DNA of 64,000 bases from Linanthus parryae (GCA_023055425.1 JALGPY010000002.1:156623345-156687344); one strand, 5' to 3'; shown: positions 1 to 12,021, counted from the stretch's first letter. Notes: generated by a model from the letters alone, not told the origin. Made by a program: numbers and translations.

Positions 1-629
1 CATATTAGCAAATTGTTGTTACCAACTAGATAGAACCTATGGGGTCACACGCTATATAGAGTTGAAATAGATTTGGGCATTAATTAATATGATTAATTAA
101 TAAGAAGGATCACTTTGCAACACCTTGCAAACTTAGTAGGACTAATTTGCAAGGAAGGGACTAAACCGAATTCTAGTAGGACTAGAATGGGTCCTTTAGG
201 TAGTTGGCAAGGATTTGTTGGAATATATAAAGGATGCTCCTTCCTTCCTTCCCACACTTATGAGCCTTTAGTTCATAACTTGAGTGGGAGAGAAAAAAAA
301 AGGAGAGAGAGCAAGAAAGCAAGAGAGGCGCACGCCCCCCTTGCCGCCGGCCCAACAAGGAGTCCGCCCCCTCCTTGTTGCCTTATATTGTGTGATATTT
401 TCTTCCTCTTCCTCCATTCCGGGCAAGCACAAAGGAGAAGGAAGATCTAGATCTCAACTCTAGGCGTGGATCAACTATATAGAACGTGACACAATTCACG
501 TTACAAGTCATCACAGGAGAAACCCTAAGGTGTGTAACTTGATATTCTTCCCTTACCATCGTTATATACTTGGAGAGTATTGCATGGATTATATTTGTTT
601 CTTGCTGCGTATCCATGATCAAAACCCTA
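1..629 (+). mobile_element. 3' part of a copia-type LTR, related to the LTRs of element B
   Basis: The stretch aligns by eye with the last part of the LTRs at 23420-24855 and 45105-46542. Shared parts are the block around 'acctatggggtcacac', the AT-rich 'taattaatat' block, 'caccttgcaaacttagtagg', a TATA box and a closing 'caaaaccc'. It is much more diverged than those two LTRs are from each other and has its own small insertions, so it is an older copy or a sister family. The 5' part lies outside the window, so a solo LTR and the edge of a full element cannot be told apart. No primer-binding site follows at about 630. Confidence 0.75.
224..231 (+). promoter_or_regulatory. TATA box of the LTR (TATATAAA)
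   Basis: TATATAAA follows 'ttggaa'. The same motif in the same context is at 24420-24426 and 46107-46114 in the two element B LTRs, so it is the conserved LTR core promoter. Transcription would start about 30 bases downstream. Confidence 0.5.
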
Positions 630-744
630 CGGTTACTAGTGCTTACTCTCTCCCTACACACACCTTACAACTCTCCGTGTTCTTATTCTCTACTTGAGGT
701 GTACACTTGGGGATCTCTCGAGGATTTCCTTGTACACAACAGGG

Positions 745-2180
745 AACTAAATAAATATCAAGGATTTGGAAAATATTTGAAAGAGTTGAAACTGCTTAGA
801 ACCAACTGAAGCTTCAAAGATTTGAGAAGGAAATTTCTCCAAAGCTTTGGAGCAACCTGTTTTGTGCCTGACTAGTTTGCAGAATGAAAGAACAATGCAG
901 TAAAGAAATTAACACAAGGATTTTTACAGAGTTCAGTCACAATTGGACATACTCTCAGACCGAGGGACTTGATCCGCCCAGGATTTAAACACACTTCTTA
1001 TTAATCACCCTGATTTAGCCTAGATCTCAAGCCTAAGTGAGCTACCTTACACTTATACAGCTTGTGGTTCCCAACCTATCTAGTTCCAGCTACAACCTGA
1101 TGAAACAATAAGAACCTCTTGTTGTTCACTTGAACAACTAACTTCTAAAGTTGGTGATGTTGAGTAAGACTTAATAATATTACAATGACAACACAAATAA
1201 AAAATACATAATACAGATAAGCAGTGAATTCTCATAAGTTTTCTTCAGAAACTGGATGATTTGATCTTGTTCAGCGGTTGAATCCTTGCTTGATTTGAAG
1301 AGTAGTATGTGTTTGTCTCCCACGTATGAATAACTCTTCGTCCTGCAGTGATAAGCCATCTTTATGTATGTCTCTGCATCTCTTTGAAATTCAAATTTCC
1401 TTTATAACAGACTGTTGTAACCACCTGAGAGATTTCATGAACAACCTTCCTGAAAATCCTCTCCGTTTAACAGCTTCTTTCAACAGCTATTTTTAAATAG
1501 CTTTTCAGATTTGTTTGGAGGGTTTGAACGACGAACAACCCTTCAAAAAACTCAATCACAAGATCACATAAAATCCAGATAATATAGCATTAAGAATGCT
1601 GACTGTTTGGCATACAGGTTTAGCCAGTAAACTGATTTAATAAACCCAGAATAATCTCCAAATTAATTTCCATATAAATAACCTGTGATAAATAATAATA
1701 ACATGGTCAAGACGCATATTAAGTCAATAATCAATCACATAATCAGTTGTAACATCCTGCAATAAGAATCGGATAAGAAACAGAATGATTTTCAAACACT
1801 TAAGATAATCCTCCAAAGCTTTGGAGTTTAAGTTGTCCTTCAAAGCTTTGGCCTTGAATATGCTCTAATCCTTAATGCATTCATACTGAGAGATCTGTAA
1901 GTGTTAGAAACATAATAAACTAGCTTAATAATATTTGCAAGAGACATTTAAACATTATCAAATCCAATATCAAGCCTTCAATACAGAAACTGTTAGTTAA
2001 AAGTTAACACGTCCGTAGTAGGCAAGTGTATCTTCAAATATTTGGAGCTTTGAGACTTGTCTCTTTAGAAACTGTCTTTCAACACCTTCAATAGATAAAC
2101 TCCCTTGAGTTCATCCAGAGGAATTGAATTATCAGTTCAGTTGATAAGAACCCTGGTCATACTAATAATAAAACAATACA
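745..2180 (-). mobile_element. Sirevirus-like copia LTR, minus strand, diverged
   Basis: Read on the minus strand, this matches the LTR of element A in order: 'gaaccacaagctg', a 'cttgatatctgggct'-like block, 'taagaagtttgtttaaatcct', and the 'ggatca..tccctc' block. It also has repeated palindromes built on CAAAGCTTTG and CAAATATTTG, such as CTCCAAAGCTTTGGAG. Both ends are approximate, and no PBS, PPT or coding sequence adjoins it, so it is a solo or broken LTR. The homology rests on several collinear blocks, not on a computed alignment. Confidence 0.6.
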
Positions 2181-3629
2181 AGTGTGGGTTGGGGTCTAAA
2201 ATTCCCCGATGGTTCGATTGAGAAGAACCCTAGTTATACTTAAAATATTGTTGTAATACTCTGGTATTTTTGGGTGTATTTTTAGAAGTTTAATGAATAC
2301 TTTGGTCATTATTTGGAATTATAAAATTATTTTTTTCTTTACTAAATAGTTTTTATATACATTACTATTATATTATTATTATTATTTTTATTTTTAACAA
2401 TTTTTTTGGATTACCTTATTTAATAGTTAGTTACGTGTATAATAGTGGGTGAAGTGTTACGTGTCATTTAGCATTTATAATGTGACCAAAACATAACTTT
2501 TACATAATAGACCACCGCGCCATGTGACGCACCCGCCACACCGTAACCATCCTCGCTTCATCTCACTTCCTTTTTGAGCAGAGAATTTTTCTCTACGACT
2601 TTTCCGGCAAACCCTCATGGCAAAACAAATCTTCACTTCTCCTCTTCCAATTTTGGTCATGATTCGCGCCAATCAAGTCAAAGGCCTAATCCTTTTTATT
2701 AATTTCACCAATTTATCATTCCAAATCAAACCTGAGAATTCCTCTCCTCGAATGTCAATTTCAATCGGGTTTTCACCCAATCTCTCTCTCTCTCTCTCAC
2801 TCTCTGTCTCTCGCTCTCTTTCCCCCCCCCCCCTCGCTCTTTCTCTCTCTGCGTTGTGTGTGCCGAGAAAACCCAACAGCCGCCGAGCCCCGAGTTCGAC
2901 GAAGCCGAACCCAGGTCCGGTCGGTCATGTTCTGCCGCCCGATGCTGCCAGCCTCTGCCCCGTTCACCGTCGCCTCTCTCTCTTCCATCGTCTTCCCTGT
3001 CCGACGCACCCAGTAGCAACAGCGACAGTGCTTTCCAATTGCCGTCGCCGACTTCTCTTCATATCCTCCGTTCGGTAAATCCACACCCCTTGTTGTTTTG
3101 TATTGCATTTCGAAAATCCGCCAAAATGTTCCACTCTTGCATCTAGAGCTTAGTAGGATTTGATTTGGATCTTTTGTGGGTTTGGGTTTTACAGTGGGTT
3201 TGGTTGAATGGTGATGTGACAGTGTGTTTCATTTGAAGAAGAAAGTGTTATGAAAGATGTTGTGAGGTGGGGGGTAGTTTTTGTATGCTATGAGTCTGCT
3301 GGGGGTTATTCTGCATGTTATGAAAATTATGGGGTGTCTTTTGCATGATCTGAATCTGAAAGGGTTGTTTGTATGTAAACAAAGTTGTGGGTATGTTATT
3401 GCATTTTTAACATTATGTTTTATCTTATATATTAACTAAATGTAGTTTAAGTTGTACAATACATTGATGTAAGCTAGTATTTTCTTATATACACATACAC
3501 TATTAGATATGACTAGCAATCTTTTTCTGAAAATAAAATATATCCTTAAAATTATTAAGAATGGGTGTTTGTGAAGAATGTTAGTATAATATTTATATTA
3601 TATTTTCTTAAACAACTACTTAGCCTTTA
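2181..3629. other. Intergenic; CpG-rich exon-like patch at about 2560-3080 with a (TC)n tract
   Basis: 2181-2470 and 3400-3629 are plain AT-rich DNA. About 2560-3080 is CpG-rich, with a (TC)n run near 2788-2820 and a C run near 2823-2833. It reads open on + from 2617 to 3078, but the product is low-complexity and resembles no family I know. The patch ends at a possible splice donor ('tccgttcg|gtaaat', near 3075). After it, 3200-3400 has imperfect G-rich repeats. It could be a first exon or 5' UTR of a lost or captured gene. No downstream exon was found. Confidence 0.3.
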
Positions 3630-3778
3630 GGGAAAAAACACTAACCACCCCTGGGTTTAGGGAAAAAACCACAGACCACCCCTGGGTTTTGGATAAAGAC
3701 ACTCCGCACCCTTGTAACTGACGGACGCTAACAGTTGTATGAAAAATACAATCCTACCCTTAGTTTTGGAACAAAATT

Positions 3779-3859
<81 letters not shown>
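3779..3859. repeat. (CA)n(TA)n microsatellite
   Basis: About eight CA units pass into about 30 TA units. It lies inside MULE-like element E1, just inside the left terminal repeat. Confidence 0.95.
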
Positions 3860-3862
<3 letters not shown>

Positions 3863-4025
3863 ACAATTCTCACCTCCTCATTCTAACCCTATCCCTCGCT
3901 CTCTCTTCCCTCATTCTCTCACACCAGATAACTGGAACAAAATCACAGCCGCCCACCTTCACTCTCATCTTCATCTCCATTAATCACTCTCGCACTCCAC
4001 CTTCTTCAGCAACCACAGATCCACC

Positions 4026-4236
4026 AATGGGGGCCGAAGAAATCACCAACACCAGCAACAACAAAAACCAGATCGCCAACCATGCCTCCTCCAGGACTTC
4101 ATCTCCACCGGCGACGCCTCCTTTCTCGGCACCTACTCAACCCTAGATCGCCTCCCTCTCGTCTGCGGCCCTTACAACGTCCCCTTCCTCCTCAAGGCCG
4201 AACCGTTAGATGAGTCCTCCGGCGGGAATGAGCTCT
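4026..4236 (+). other. CpG-rich coding-like segment inside E1, possible captured gene fragment
   Basis: This block is much richer in G+C than its surroundings. One frame is open across 'gacttcatctccaccggcga' to 'cctcctcaaggcc', with a plausible globular reading ([28 protein letters not shown]) before a stop near 4240. Non-autonomous Mutator-like elements often carry such host gene fragments (Pack-MULEs). I do not recognise the donor gene. It may instead be part of the transposon family's own interior, since E2 has a similarly composed block. Confidence 0.3.
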
Positions 4237-5283
4237 GTTGATTGAGGAATCGTCGGACTTGGGCGGATCTGCTCCGATTGGAGTTCTCTTGGAGGAATTG
4301 GGGTGACGAACAGAGGTGGTCGGCGGTGGTGATATCAGAATCTGAGTTTGGTGCTAGGACCGGTTGTTTCGATTGCAGGGATGGAGTGTTGGTCATGTGT
4401 AGATGTAGGCGGCATTAGGATTTCAATTGCTACAAGCTAGAAAGGGATAGAAAAAGACCACAGAGGTTTGGTGATGATGGAGCTATGGATCTAGTAGATG
4501 GATTATGGTGGACTACCCCCAATTTCGGATCTGGGCTTTACTGCAACACCTTCATTTCATCTACTCTCTTTCCAGGTGGGTGATTTCTCTTTCAATAGAG
4601 AAAACATAAGTAGGGTCTCTCGATCTTTTCCAAATCTGACAGACATCTTCCTCTCAAAAGTCTCAGCCTAGCTTCAATTTCATTGGAACTTCATATTATG
4701 AATAGTTAATTCTTGTAGGAATTTGTTGGTTGGCAAAGATTGGTCTTCATTGTTGTCCAACTCCATCAAGAATTTTTAGCTAGTGGGTCTAATTTTTTGT
4801 TGTTCTTGTTATTATGGGTGGTGCTTACCTCTGGATGTTTTTCCGCAACGTTTGTTTGACTTGATTGAAAATCATAATTTCAATGAAGGACTCATACAGT
4901 GTCAAAGACTTGTCTAAAGTTGAACCCAAGCTTTTTTGAGTTTTTTTACGAACACTAATAATATCAACACAAAAACTTGTCTGAATTCCGTTGTGTTTTG
5001 TGTTTGATTTTTTTGTTTGGATCTGATAAATCAGATGTGTTCTTGGTGTTCTTGAACCATGATGAACACTAAGAACACTAAGAACAAGAGAAGAAAAAAA
5101 ATGACACAGGGGTAATATTGTTCAAAAAAATTGAATCACCCACTTTTTTAACGAAACATAACAGACGGGTGCTAAGTGTCCACGGAATATTCTGTTATAT
5201 GGGTGCGGAGTGTCTTTATCCAAAACCCAGGGGTGGTCTGTGGGTTTTTCCCTAAATCCAGGGGTGGTAAGTGTCTTTTACCC

Positions 5284-7316
5284 TTACAAGAATAGTTGGG
5301 TTTTAGCTTTTAATGAAAGTTCACATTTTTAATAACGTAATCGTTAATTTTAAAATAGCTATCTTTTATTTATATAAATGTACCTTCGTAAATCAAGTAA
5401 TTATTCTCCGATATTAAATAAAGTTTTTTGTACCTCAATTCTTACTTTTATATTTATAAACCACAATTTTCTTATTAAATGTATATTCTGAACGTGCAAC
5501 TTATAGCTAGTAAAATATAATTGGTTGATAGAGTATGGGGGTTGCACTTGCATTCATATAGGGCATTTTAAATTGTAATTTGTTGTGTGGTGTACATGTG
5601 TTAATATAGGGCTATTCGATTATTGTAGATTCGGAATTCGTAGGAGGTGAATTCGTTGAGGACCCCTACTACTAGTTTATGTGCTTGCTTGTGTGTGAAA
5701 CTCTCTCCATTTCCAAGTAATTTATATGCTCAACACCTTTAACAATCAAAATGTGTTGTTTTGTGTGAGTTATCTCAAACAGCAATCCAATTTCGTTTTA
5801 CACTACTTGGAGTTTTCTAGCGATTTATTATGAAAGCATGTGGTTTATTACTCTCGTGAAACAATAAAGAACAAATGTACGATAATGGAATTAGGACGAT
5901 GTACAGAGGATGTGCGTGAAGGATACGGCCGGAGACACACGTGCGTTGATTCTCCTTAGGGTTCATACCCAATTATTAATAGTGGAAACTATGAGTACTA
6001 CCTGTGCATGTATATGTCACTATTGTATAGGGTGTCGACACTTAAGGTCTCATTAGTATGGTTTGGGCGGGATAGCGAAGGGCTATCTACTAACGTCCTG
6101 GGAGAATTGGTATATTCCAAGTAGCACCCCTATTATTATGATTTATTGCATCGTGACATCTCTATCCACATCGTACCTGTTAGGGCTCGTAGGCTACGCC
6201 CCAACCAAGGAAATACTTAAAATCTTGGATACTGTGGTTATCTATCTTTGTTACTTTCAGCCAAAACTATTTTTTTTTTCATGTTGTGTTTATATACTTA
6301 GTTTTTACTGATAAAATATTTTTATGTGTCGGCTTTTACTATTTTAAAACCGCATGTCAAGAATAAGCTAGCGGGGTGGAAACGCGCCCACAAGTGAAAG
6401 TTTAGGATCATGGCTAGCAACACTTCCTTTTTTAGTAATTTCATTAATTTTAGACAATGTTTCATCATTACGTTAAATAATGTAAGGATGGTTTCTCCTT
6501 TACTTTTGTAATAAATTCTTTTGGATATCGTTAAGCTGTACTGGCAAGGAACCGTAAGTTTCAGGGTTGTTTCAAATGTGACCATTACTGATGACTCTAC
6601 CACTGACAAGGCTAAGTGATTCAGAAGCAAGAGGAGAAAAAGAAAGTTTAAGAAAGATTCTCAGCTACCCCTCAGAGTTCATTGCATGAAGATAGAAGAT
6701 TCGATTGTGTAAATTCTCCCCTCATAGTTCAACTAACAAAATGTAATTCTTCTCTCATAAGTCCCTTAATAGAAACAGGAACATGAGTGGTGATGAGACT
6801 CTCACAACTATGAAGTTGTTGTGACCCTAGCCCTCTATTTATAGAATATGAATACTTATTCTCAAATTAAGAGAATTCTGGAGAAACACTACAATAAATA
6901 TGAATATTTAGAAATTATATAGAAGACAAACTCTAATTAAAGAATGATAATCATTAATTAAAAATAATTGTACTTATAATAGAATATTATTTCTAAAAAG
7001 ACTAAATTCATAATTAATATAAAAATCATGATAAAAGTTTTTCTATAAAAGATAAAACTTAATAATCAAGAAAAAGATTAATTGAATAATTAATATAAAT
7101 TTACCATAAATTATTCTTTATTAATTAATATATTCGTTAATTAATATTATCTCCATATTCTAAAAATATTATTCAACAAAAAAGTGATGGATAGATAATG
7201 ATTATCAATGAATAAAAAATCAAATTTCCCATTAATAAAAGATCTCCAATTATAAATCATAATATATAGTTGTAATGAAAATTATATTAGACTCAAACTC
7301 GTATTACTATATAAGA

Positions 7317-7356
<40 letters not shown>

Positions 7357-8028
7357 TAAAACTCTTCTAATTTACTTTAATTAGAACACTGATTTAAGTA
7401 TAGAAGGTTTTTTTTTAAGAATATCTCTTTATAAAACATGTGATTCATTCACTATTATAATCATAATGAAAGAAGTATTTTAATTCCCGATTAAACTTTC
7501 TCATTTGGAAGAACAAGTTTAGAAAACTTTAAGAAATCTGGAAAAGAGAATTCTACATTGACTAAACTTCCAAAAAAAAGAGAGGAAGTCCAAGGAGGTG
7601 ACGAGACAAGCCGTAGTCATCCCACACACTGGTCGGACGCCCCTAAGGTTGTGCGTGGCTGTGTGGGCTTGCTAGAGTGGCCGGCCCACTCATTGTTACT
7701 GCTTTTCTTTGTTATTCTGTTAGTTTAGTCCCTAGACATTGGACAAATACTGCAGGAATGATCCTAAACCTAATACGAGCCTTAACACTAGAAAAATTGC
7801 ATGAATACCTTTAGAAGAAAGAATAATCTTCAACTTGCTTCACTGAATTCAAGGCGCTTGAATTACCTGCAAGAACAGGGTTACCATCACATAAATATCT
7901 AAATAAGAACAATTGATTTATTTATATGACTCATATACATCAAACTTCATGATGTGAAATATGTGACCAATAATTGACAATTAGATTATCATAAATTGAT
8001 ACTTCATGTTTTATTTTCTCCAGGACCA
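5284..8028. other. Intergenic, AT-rich; possible minus-strand LTR remnant near 6650-7700
   Basis: No gene is supported. The short frames at 6063-6311 and 6322-6630 have no family features. From about 6650 the minus strand looks LTR-like: a TATA-like box in 'ctataaatagagggctaggg' (reverse of about 6820-6845) is followed by a pyrimidine-rich leader, but no partner LTR, PBS or PPT was found. 7319-7356 is an (AT)n microsatellite. Confidence 0.3.
7319..7356. repeat. (AT)n microsatellite
   Basis: About 18 uninterrupted AT units. Confidence 0.9.
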
Positions 8029-8230
8029 ACATACGAAGGTGTTGATTGAGACTGATAGCAATGAAGAAATCAAATGCATCCAATAAATTGCTCTCCAAAT
8101 ATTCCTCAACAGTTATTTTTGGAGAACATTAACATTCTGCTCAGAGGCTTCCTACTCCAACTCCTACATCCCTAAGGGGAGCAATACACTAACAGATGGG
8201 CTTGCAAAATAAGGAAGAAGGCATAGGGAG
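8029..8230 (+). pseudogene. Degenerate RNase H-like fragment, non-LTR retrotransposon type
   Basis: On the plus strand, interrupted by stops, an 'LIETDSNE' segment is followed about 40 codons later by 'YIPKGSNTLTDGLAK' and then 'GRRHR'. This matches the order of the RNase H domain found at the end of plant LINE polyproteins: an acidic 'ESDS'-type strand, then 'vPR.aN..AD.LAK'. Several in-frame stops show that it is dead. No poly(A) tail or reverse transcriptase was found next to it. The match is short and by eye. Confidence 0.35.
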
Positions 8231-8954
8231 ACTCGGTCATAGAAATTCATCCCTTGTTGATGTTGTTTAGCTGGTCATTCATGATACGTTGAAGTGGAGT
8301 AGTGGACATTAAGGGTGTTTGGGCTGTCCCAAACCGCTTTACATCTAACTAGTTAGAATTTAGTATCCATTCATGCTACTTGGTTAGTCACATAACTAAA
8401 CTTGATTTATCATTATTTTAGGGTTGACAAAACCGGTTAGACTCAAACGTTATGATTCGAATTTTATATACAAAAAAATATTTATGTTAAAGTACACAGT
8501 CCACAAACTAAATTCTATGAACCCACATAATTGTCTTAATTGATTTTTCTCAAACTTGTTTTTCCTGACAAACTATCTTAGATTCAACTTCAAAACTTAT
8601 TCTTACATACATTTAAATTTATAAAATTAAATTCATACTTTCTCTATTCTTTATACATTTAATTACACGTTCTACCTGGTCGTAATCGAGTCGAGTTAAT
8701 AAAATTAGAGTTGGTTTGGGTTTCGAAAACACTTGGGTGGTTTGGGTAGATCATCATACCTGTTGTGTCAGGACAAACTTTTCGATAAAATTCACCAAAC
8801 TAATCCACGCTAATCCACGCTCACCCTATTTGGTTGGTTTTGTTCTTCTTTGTTGTGCAATATTTCTGACGGGTAAAAAGAGAGAAAGAGAAAAGCATAA
8901 TTTAATTGGCTACTACGAAAGGACAGCCCAGTAGGAAATCAAATACGCAATGTA

Positions 8955-9038
8955 GTTTGCTTTATTCTTTTCACGGCATAATTCAGATATGAAAAAGAGA
9001 AGAATGCAAAATTATGCCGTGAAAAGAAGGAAGCAAAC
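8955..9038. repeat. Near-perfect inverted repeat: 29-base arms, 26-base loop
   Basis: The left arm 8955-8983 starts GTTTGCTTTATTC and the right arm 9010-9038 ends GAAGGAAGCAAAC. 27 of 29 positions pair, including the central ACGGCATAATT / AATTATGCCGT. The loop is purine-rich. It is either a tiny foldback element or, if transcribed, a long hairpin. Confidence 0.85.
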
Positions 9039-9145
9039 TTAGAAACTAAAACGTCTCTTTCAATTTCAATTTTCAATTTTCGATCTTAAAACTTTCTCTC
9101 TAAAATATTCAATTTGCTCTCCCTGTTCCTCGTCGTAGCCCCCTT

Positions 9146-10504
9146 TTTTTTTTTTGAACCTGTTTCATTAAAGAAGGAACTCAACCAGAGGGAGTACAAT
9201 CTGCAGCTAGTAACCTAACCAGGTCATTTGAAGGGAAGAGTTGCCAATTCCAATCCAGACCTTTAACAACACCAATTCTAACTAGCCAATCAACTACTAG
9301 GGCCGACTCTAATATGTTTGGTGCCCTAAGCGAACAACTAACTTCATGCCCTTTATATAAATAAATATAAACAGTACAAAATTTAGATACTACCTCAAAA
9401 TTTTTATCTACCTCCACATTGTCTTTATGAACCTCCGCATTGTTTTTACAAAGAAGGGAAGCACAATTGATAGCCGAAAATTGTCTATCACAACCAAATT
9501 ACAAAAAAGGGAGGTTCTGATCTCCATACAAGGTTGCGAGCCACGTCACCCGTAACACAATTGTGAGCTAAAGAAATCGGCACTTCTATTAACAAAATAC
9601 AAAATCGGACATCAAACGATTCAGTGAACTGCATATAATCTTTTATGATGGTCAACACAAATGAGAAAAAGAAACCTACTATTCGTTGTGAACATGAGTT
9701 TAGAAGAATTAATGATGACAACTTATCTTTGCCATATCTTCAACTTCACGAGTTAAAACGATCGAATATCAAGAGTTGTAGTTAATAGATAAGAGGTAAT
9801 ACATATGAGATATTTTAGAATAGAGCCGTGCTAGAGGGACAAAAAATCAAACAGAAATTTGAATAGAAAGTGATGTGGCATATGCCGCATCAGAAGATAT
9901 TCAAAATTCACCCTGATTTTTAATGTTTCTAATTTCTTCAAAATCTTCATAATGATATTTATTTATGATATGTTTCCATCCACGTCATTTTATGTTCAAC
10001 TTTATGTACAATTTTTTATTCATCTAGACTTTTCCATTAGAATAAGTTTTGGATGAAAAGTAAAAAGAAGAGTAATCAAACGGTTAGGAGAGATTTTAGG
10101 AGAAACTCCCTGAAAAAGAATAAAAAATAAGAAAACACAGACCATTTATAAGATTGCAGGAGACAATTTTGGAGATAGATGAAGATCACAATCTTAAGTT
10201 AACGATAATATTTAAAAAATTTGGGGAATAAAGAGGATTGATTGATAATTGAAAGGTAATTCATTAATTACATCAACATTATTAATAATATCATATGTAA
10301 GGGATTATTATATATTCCTGTTTTTCCGATAATCTGGTGCCTCTTAAAATTTTGGGGCCCTAAGCAGCTCTTCAATGGCTTACCGTTGGAGCCGGCCTTG
10401 TCAACTACTTTGTTAGCTTTTCTGCTAATCCATCTAATATGCAAGCTAGCTAAGTTTTTATAGTAGACAATGTCTTTTAGGTTGAGAGTATCTTCCAAGG
10501 ACAC
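9146..10504 (-). pseudogene. LINE 3' end: RNase H C-terminus and poly(A) tail, split by a hAT element
   Basis: Read on the minus strand, 10504-10401 encodes 'LHIRWISRKANKVVD'. The reading resumes at 9297 with 'WLVRIGVVKGLDWNWQLFPS', then 'NDLVRLLAADCTPSG' and a stop near 9181. Joined across the hAT insertion, this is the typical 'W..R.aN.vaDwL...G' to 'fp...l..lL..D..G' end of a plant LINE RNase H. A T-run at 9146-9157 on the plus strand is the poly(A) tail. Upstream of 10504 no reverse transcriptase could be recognised, so the copy is 5'-truncated, as is usual for LINEs. Confidence 0.6.
9298..10400. mobile_element. Non-autonomous hAT-type transposon with 8-bp target duplication TCAACTAC
   Basis: TCAACTAC is repeated exactly at 9290-9297 and 10401-10408. 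The ends are short imperfect inverted repeats: TAGGGCCGACTC on the left and, as reverse complement of the right end, CAAGGCCGGCTC. Both ends continue into a shared 'gccctaagc' sub-terminal motif. An 8-bp duplication with this type of end indicates the hAT superfamily. The 1.1-kb AT-rich interior has no transposase frame. The termini resemble the element at 55415-55942. Confidence 0.85.
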
Positions 10505-11069
10505 TTGCTAGGGGAGCCAAATGGTCCGCCAGACCATGTATCAGGATTTCGAAGTACTCATCTTACAGCTTGTCATCATGGGCCCCATTAACGTGTCTAT
10601 GCAGTATGAGGCCTCATTTTACAGGCTTCATCTTTTGGGTTGACAGTATGGACATTATAAATGTCTTGGGCCGCTCTGGACGTTCTCTTATTTTACTTCA
10701 GGCCTCTATTTTATACCAAAAGTTCGATTGGCTGGTTTTGATAAACCAGCATGTTTGGTTGCAGTTTGGGGACATACTACCCAACAGTCTTATGGCCAGT
10801 TTAGGAAATATTGTGATGGTGCTACTGCATTATGTGTGAATCACTATATGGAATTACAGTGAATTTTATATAAAATATTGTTTGGTGAATATTACGTAAA
10901 AATTATAGGAAAATAATGACATCGTATAGTAATTTTGTTGATGCAACTTGGAGTGACGATGAAAGCTCTATATGGCTCGAGTCATAATGACGGTTGTTCA
11001 GCTCTCTACCTCTTTACCATAGACTGCACATGAGAATCGTATTTACCTAAGCCTCCTTAAACCCCTTGT
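10505..11069. other. Intergenic, no feature recognised
   Basis: Frame 10570-10839 (+) is open for 89 codons but shows no domain, signal or coiled coil. Its codons look like random AT-rich DNA. Confidence 0.3.
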
Positions 11070-11402
11070 ATGGATTGTGTTGATTATGTTGAAACAATCA
11101 AAGACTGGGTGTTAGTCACTGAACGATTGAAAGAAGACTCCTCCTGCTCAAAGAGCATTTCTCACAGTAATGAGGAATACTGTGAGAAGCTCAAAGAAAA
11201 AGATGAGGAATCCCAAGCTATTATTAAAGGTATTTATGAAACTATTTATATAGACCGGGAGCGAACAACTGGCTTGCTGAAGACACATCGTTGTTACAAA
11301 AGCGGTTCAGGAACGCAAATTCAGAAAAATGATCTCATCAGAACTATTGAACATTCTTGCGAGATCTTGAACTCTCAAGAATATCTAAAAATAAATAAAT
11401 AA
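11070..11402 (+). CDS. Hypothetical 110-residue ORF, function unknown
   Basis: A 110-codon open frame rich in Lys, Glu and Ser. About residues 35-50 (EYCEKLKEKDEESQ) look helical and charged. I do not recognise a family. It has no signal peptide or membrane segment. It could be an exon fragment of a degraded gene or chance. It lies downstream of the convergently oriented expansin gene, about 620 bases from that gene's stop codon. Confidence 0.15.
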   Translation: MDCVDYVETIKDWVLVTERLKEDSSCSKSISHSNEEYCEKLKEKDEESQAIIKGIYETIYIDRERTTGLLKTHRCYKSGSGTQIQKNDLIRTIEHSCEILNSQEYLKINK

Positions 11403-12021
11403 AGAGTGATGATTAAGTTGCAAAAAAAAAAAAAAAATCTAACTAGTTGCATTGAAGATGTTCTAATGACTAATAGTACCGAAATTCACAAGACATTCCA
11501 GATATTACTTATTTTTATTTTTTTTTGAGAAAAGATATTACTTATCTAAAAGACTGAAAAATTGCAAATAATTAATCAAATTTAACTCAATATATAAAAT
11601 TACCAATTTCATTTCACATAAAACTAAATATACATTTGCCTGACACATACCAGTAGCCCCTAAAAACAAAGGGCTACATACCTCCAACCTCCAGAGAAAA
11701 CAAACAACCACCAGTTACCACTACTACTAGTAAAATTACTCCTTAGTCCTTACTACAACCAGCGGATGGTAAAAGTCCATCTCTGCCCTTCTCCTGCCTT
11801 ACAACAGAAGGAAAATCAAACAACCAAACAACTTCAAAAGGCCTCAGCATAGAGGGGTCCCTAAAATTAGGTCACCCTACAACTACACACAATTACACTA
11901 AATAGGAGTAACAAGCAAGGGACCACTTAAAATAAGCCCCTTCCTCCTACCAATTAACACTCTACTAAAAACACTTTATATAGGACTCACTGACACGGTA
12001 GGGGTAAAATTGTCATTTGAC
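11403..12021. other. 3' flank of the expansin gene
   Basis: The part next to 12021 must hold the expansin 3' UTR (minus strand). A-rich and T-rich runs occur at about 11419-11434 and 11516-11526. No coding feature is seen. Confidence 0.4.

Larger units (their letters stand above)
3630..5283. mobile_element. Non-autonomous MULE-like DNA transposon E1 with long terminal inverted repeats
   Basis: The left end (GGGAAAAAACACTAACCACC) matches the reverse complement of the right end (GGGTAAAAGACACTTACCACC), and the similarity runs inward for about 100 bases through 'ctggg.tttaggg' and 'aaagacactccgcaccc'. The same termini bound E2 (16568-55404), which has a clear 9-bp target duplication, so I place both in a Mutator-like family. 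E1 itself lacks a matching 9-bp duplication; only TTA occurs on both sides. No transposase is encoded. The interior holds an AT microsatellite and a CpG-rich exon-like segment. Confidence 0.75.

Noticed and set aside
1..629. Complete solo LTR
   Set aside because: The start lies outside the window, so completeness cannot be judged.
2673..3108. Several open frames on both strands
   Set aside because: They follow from CT- and CpG-rich low-complexity DNA; the proteins are Ser/Pro/Arg-rich strings without domains.
3621..5292. A 9-bp target duplication for element E1
   Set aside because: The flanks are 'tagccttta' and 'ttacaagaa', which do not match. Only TTA occurs on both sides, so a PIF/Harbinger reading was considered, but the shared termini with E2 (clear 9-bp duplication) outweigh it.
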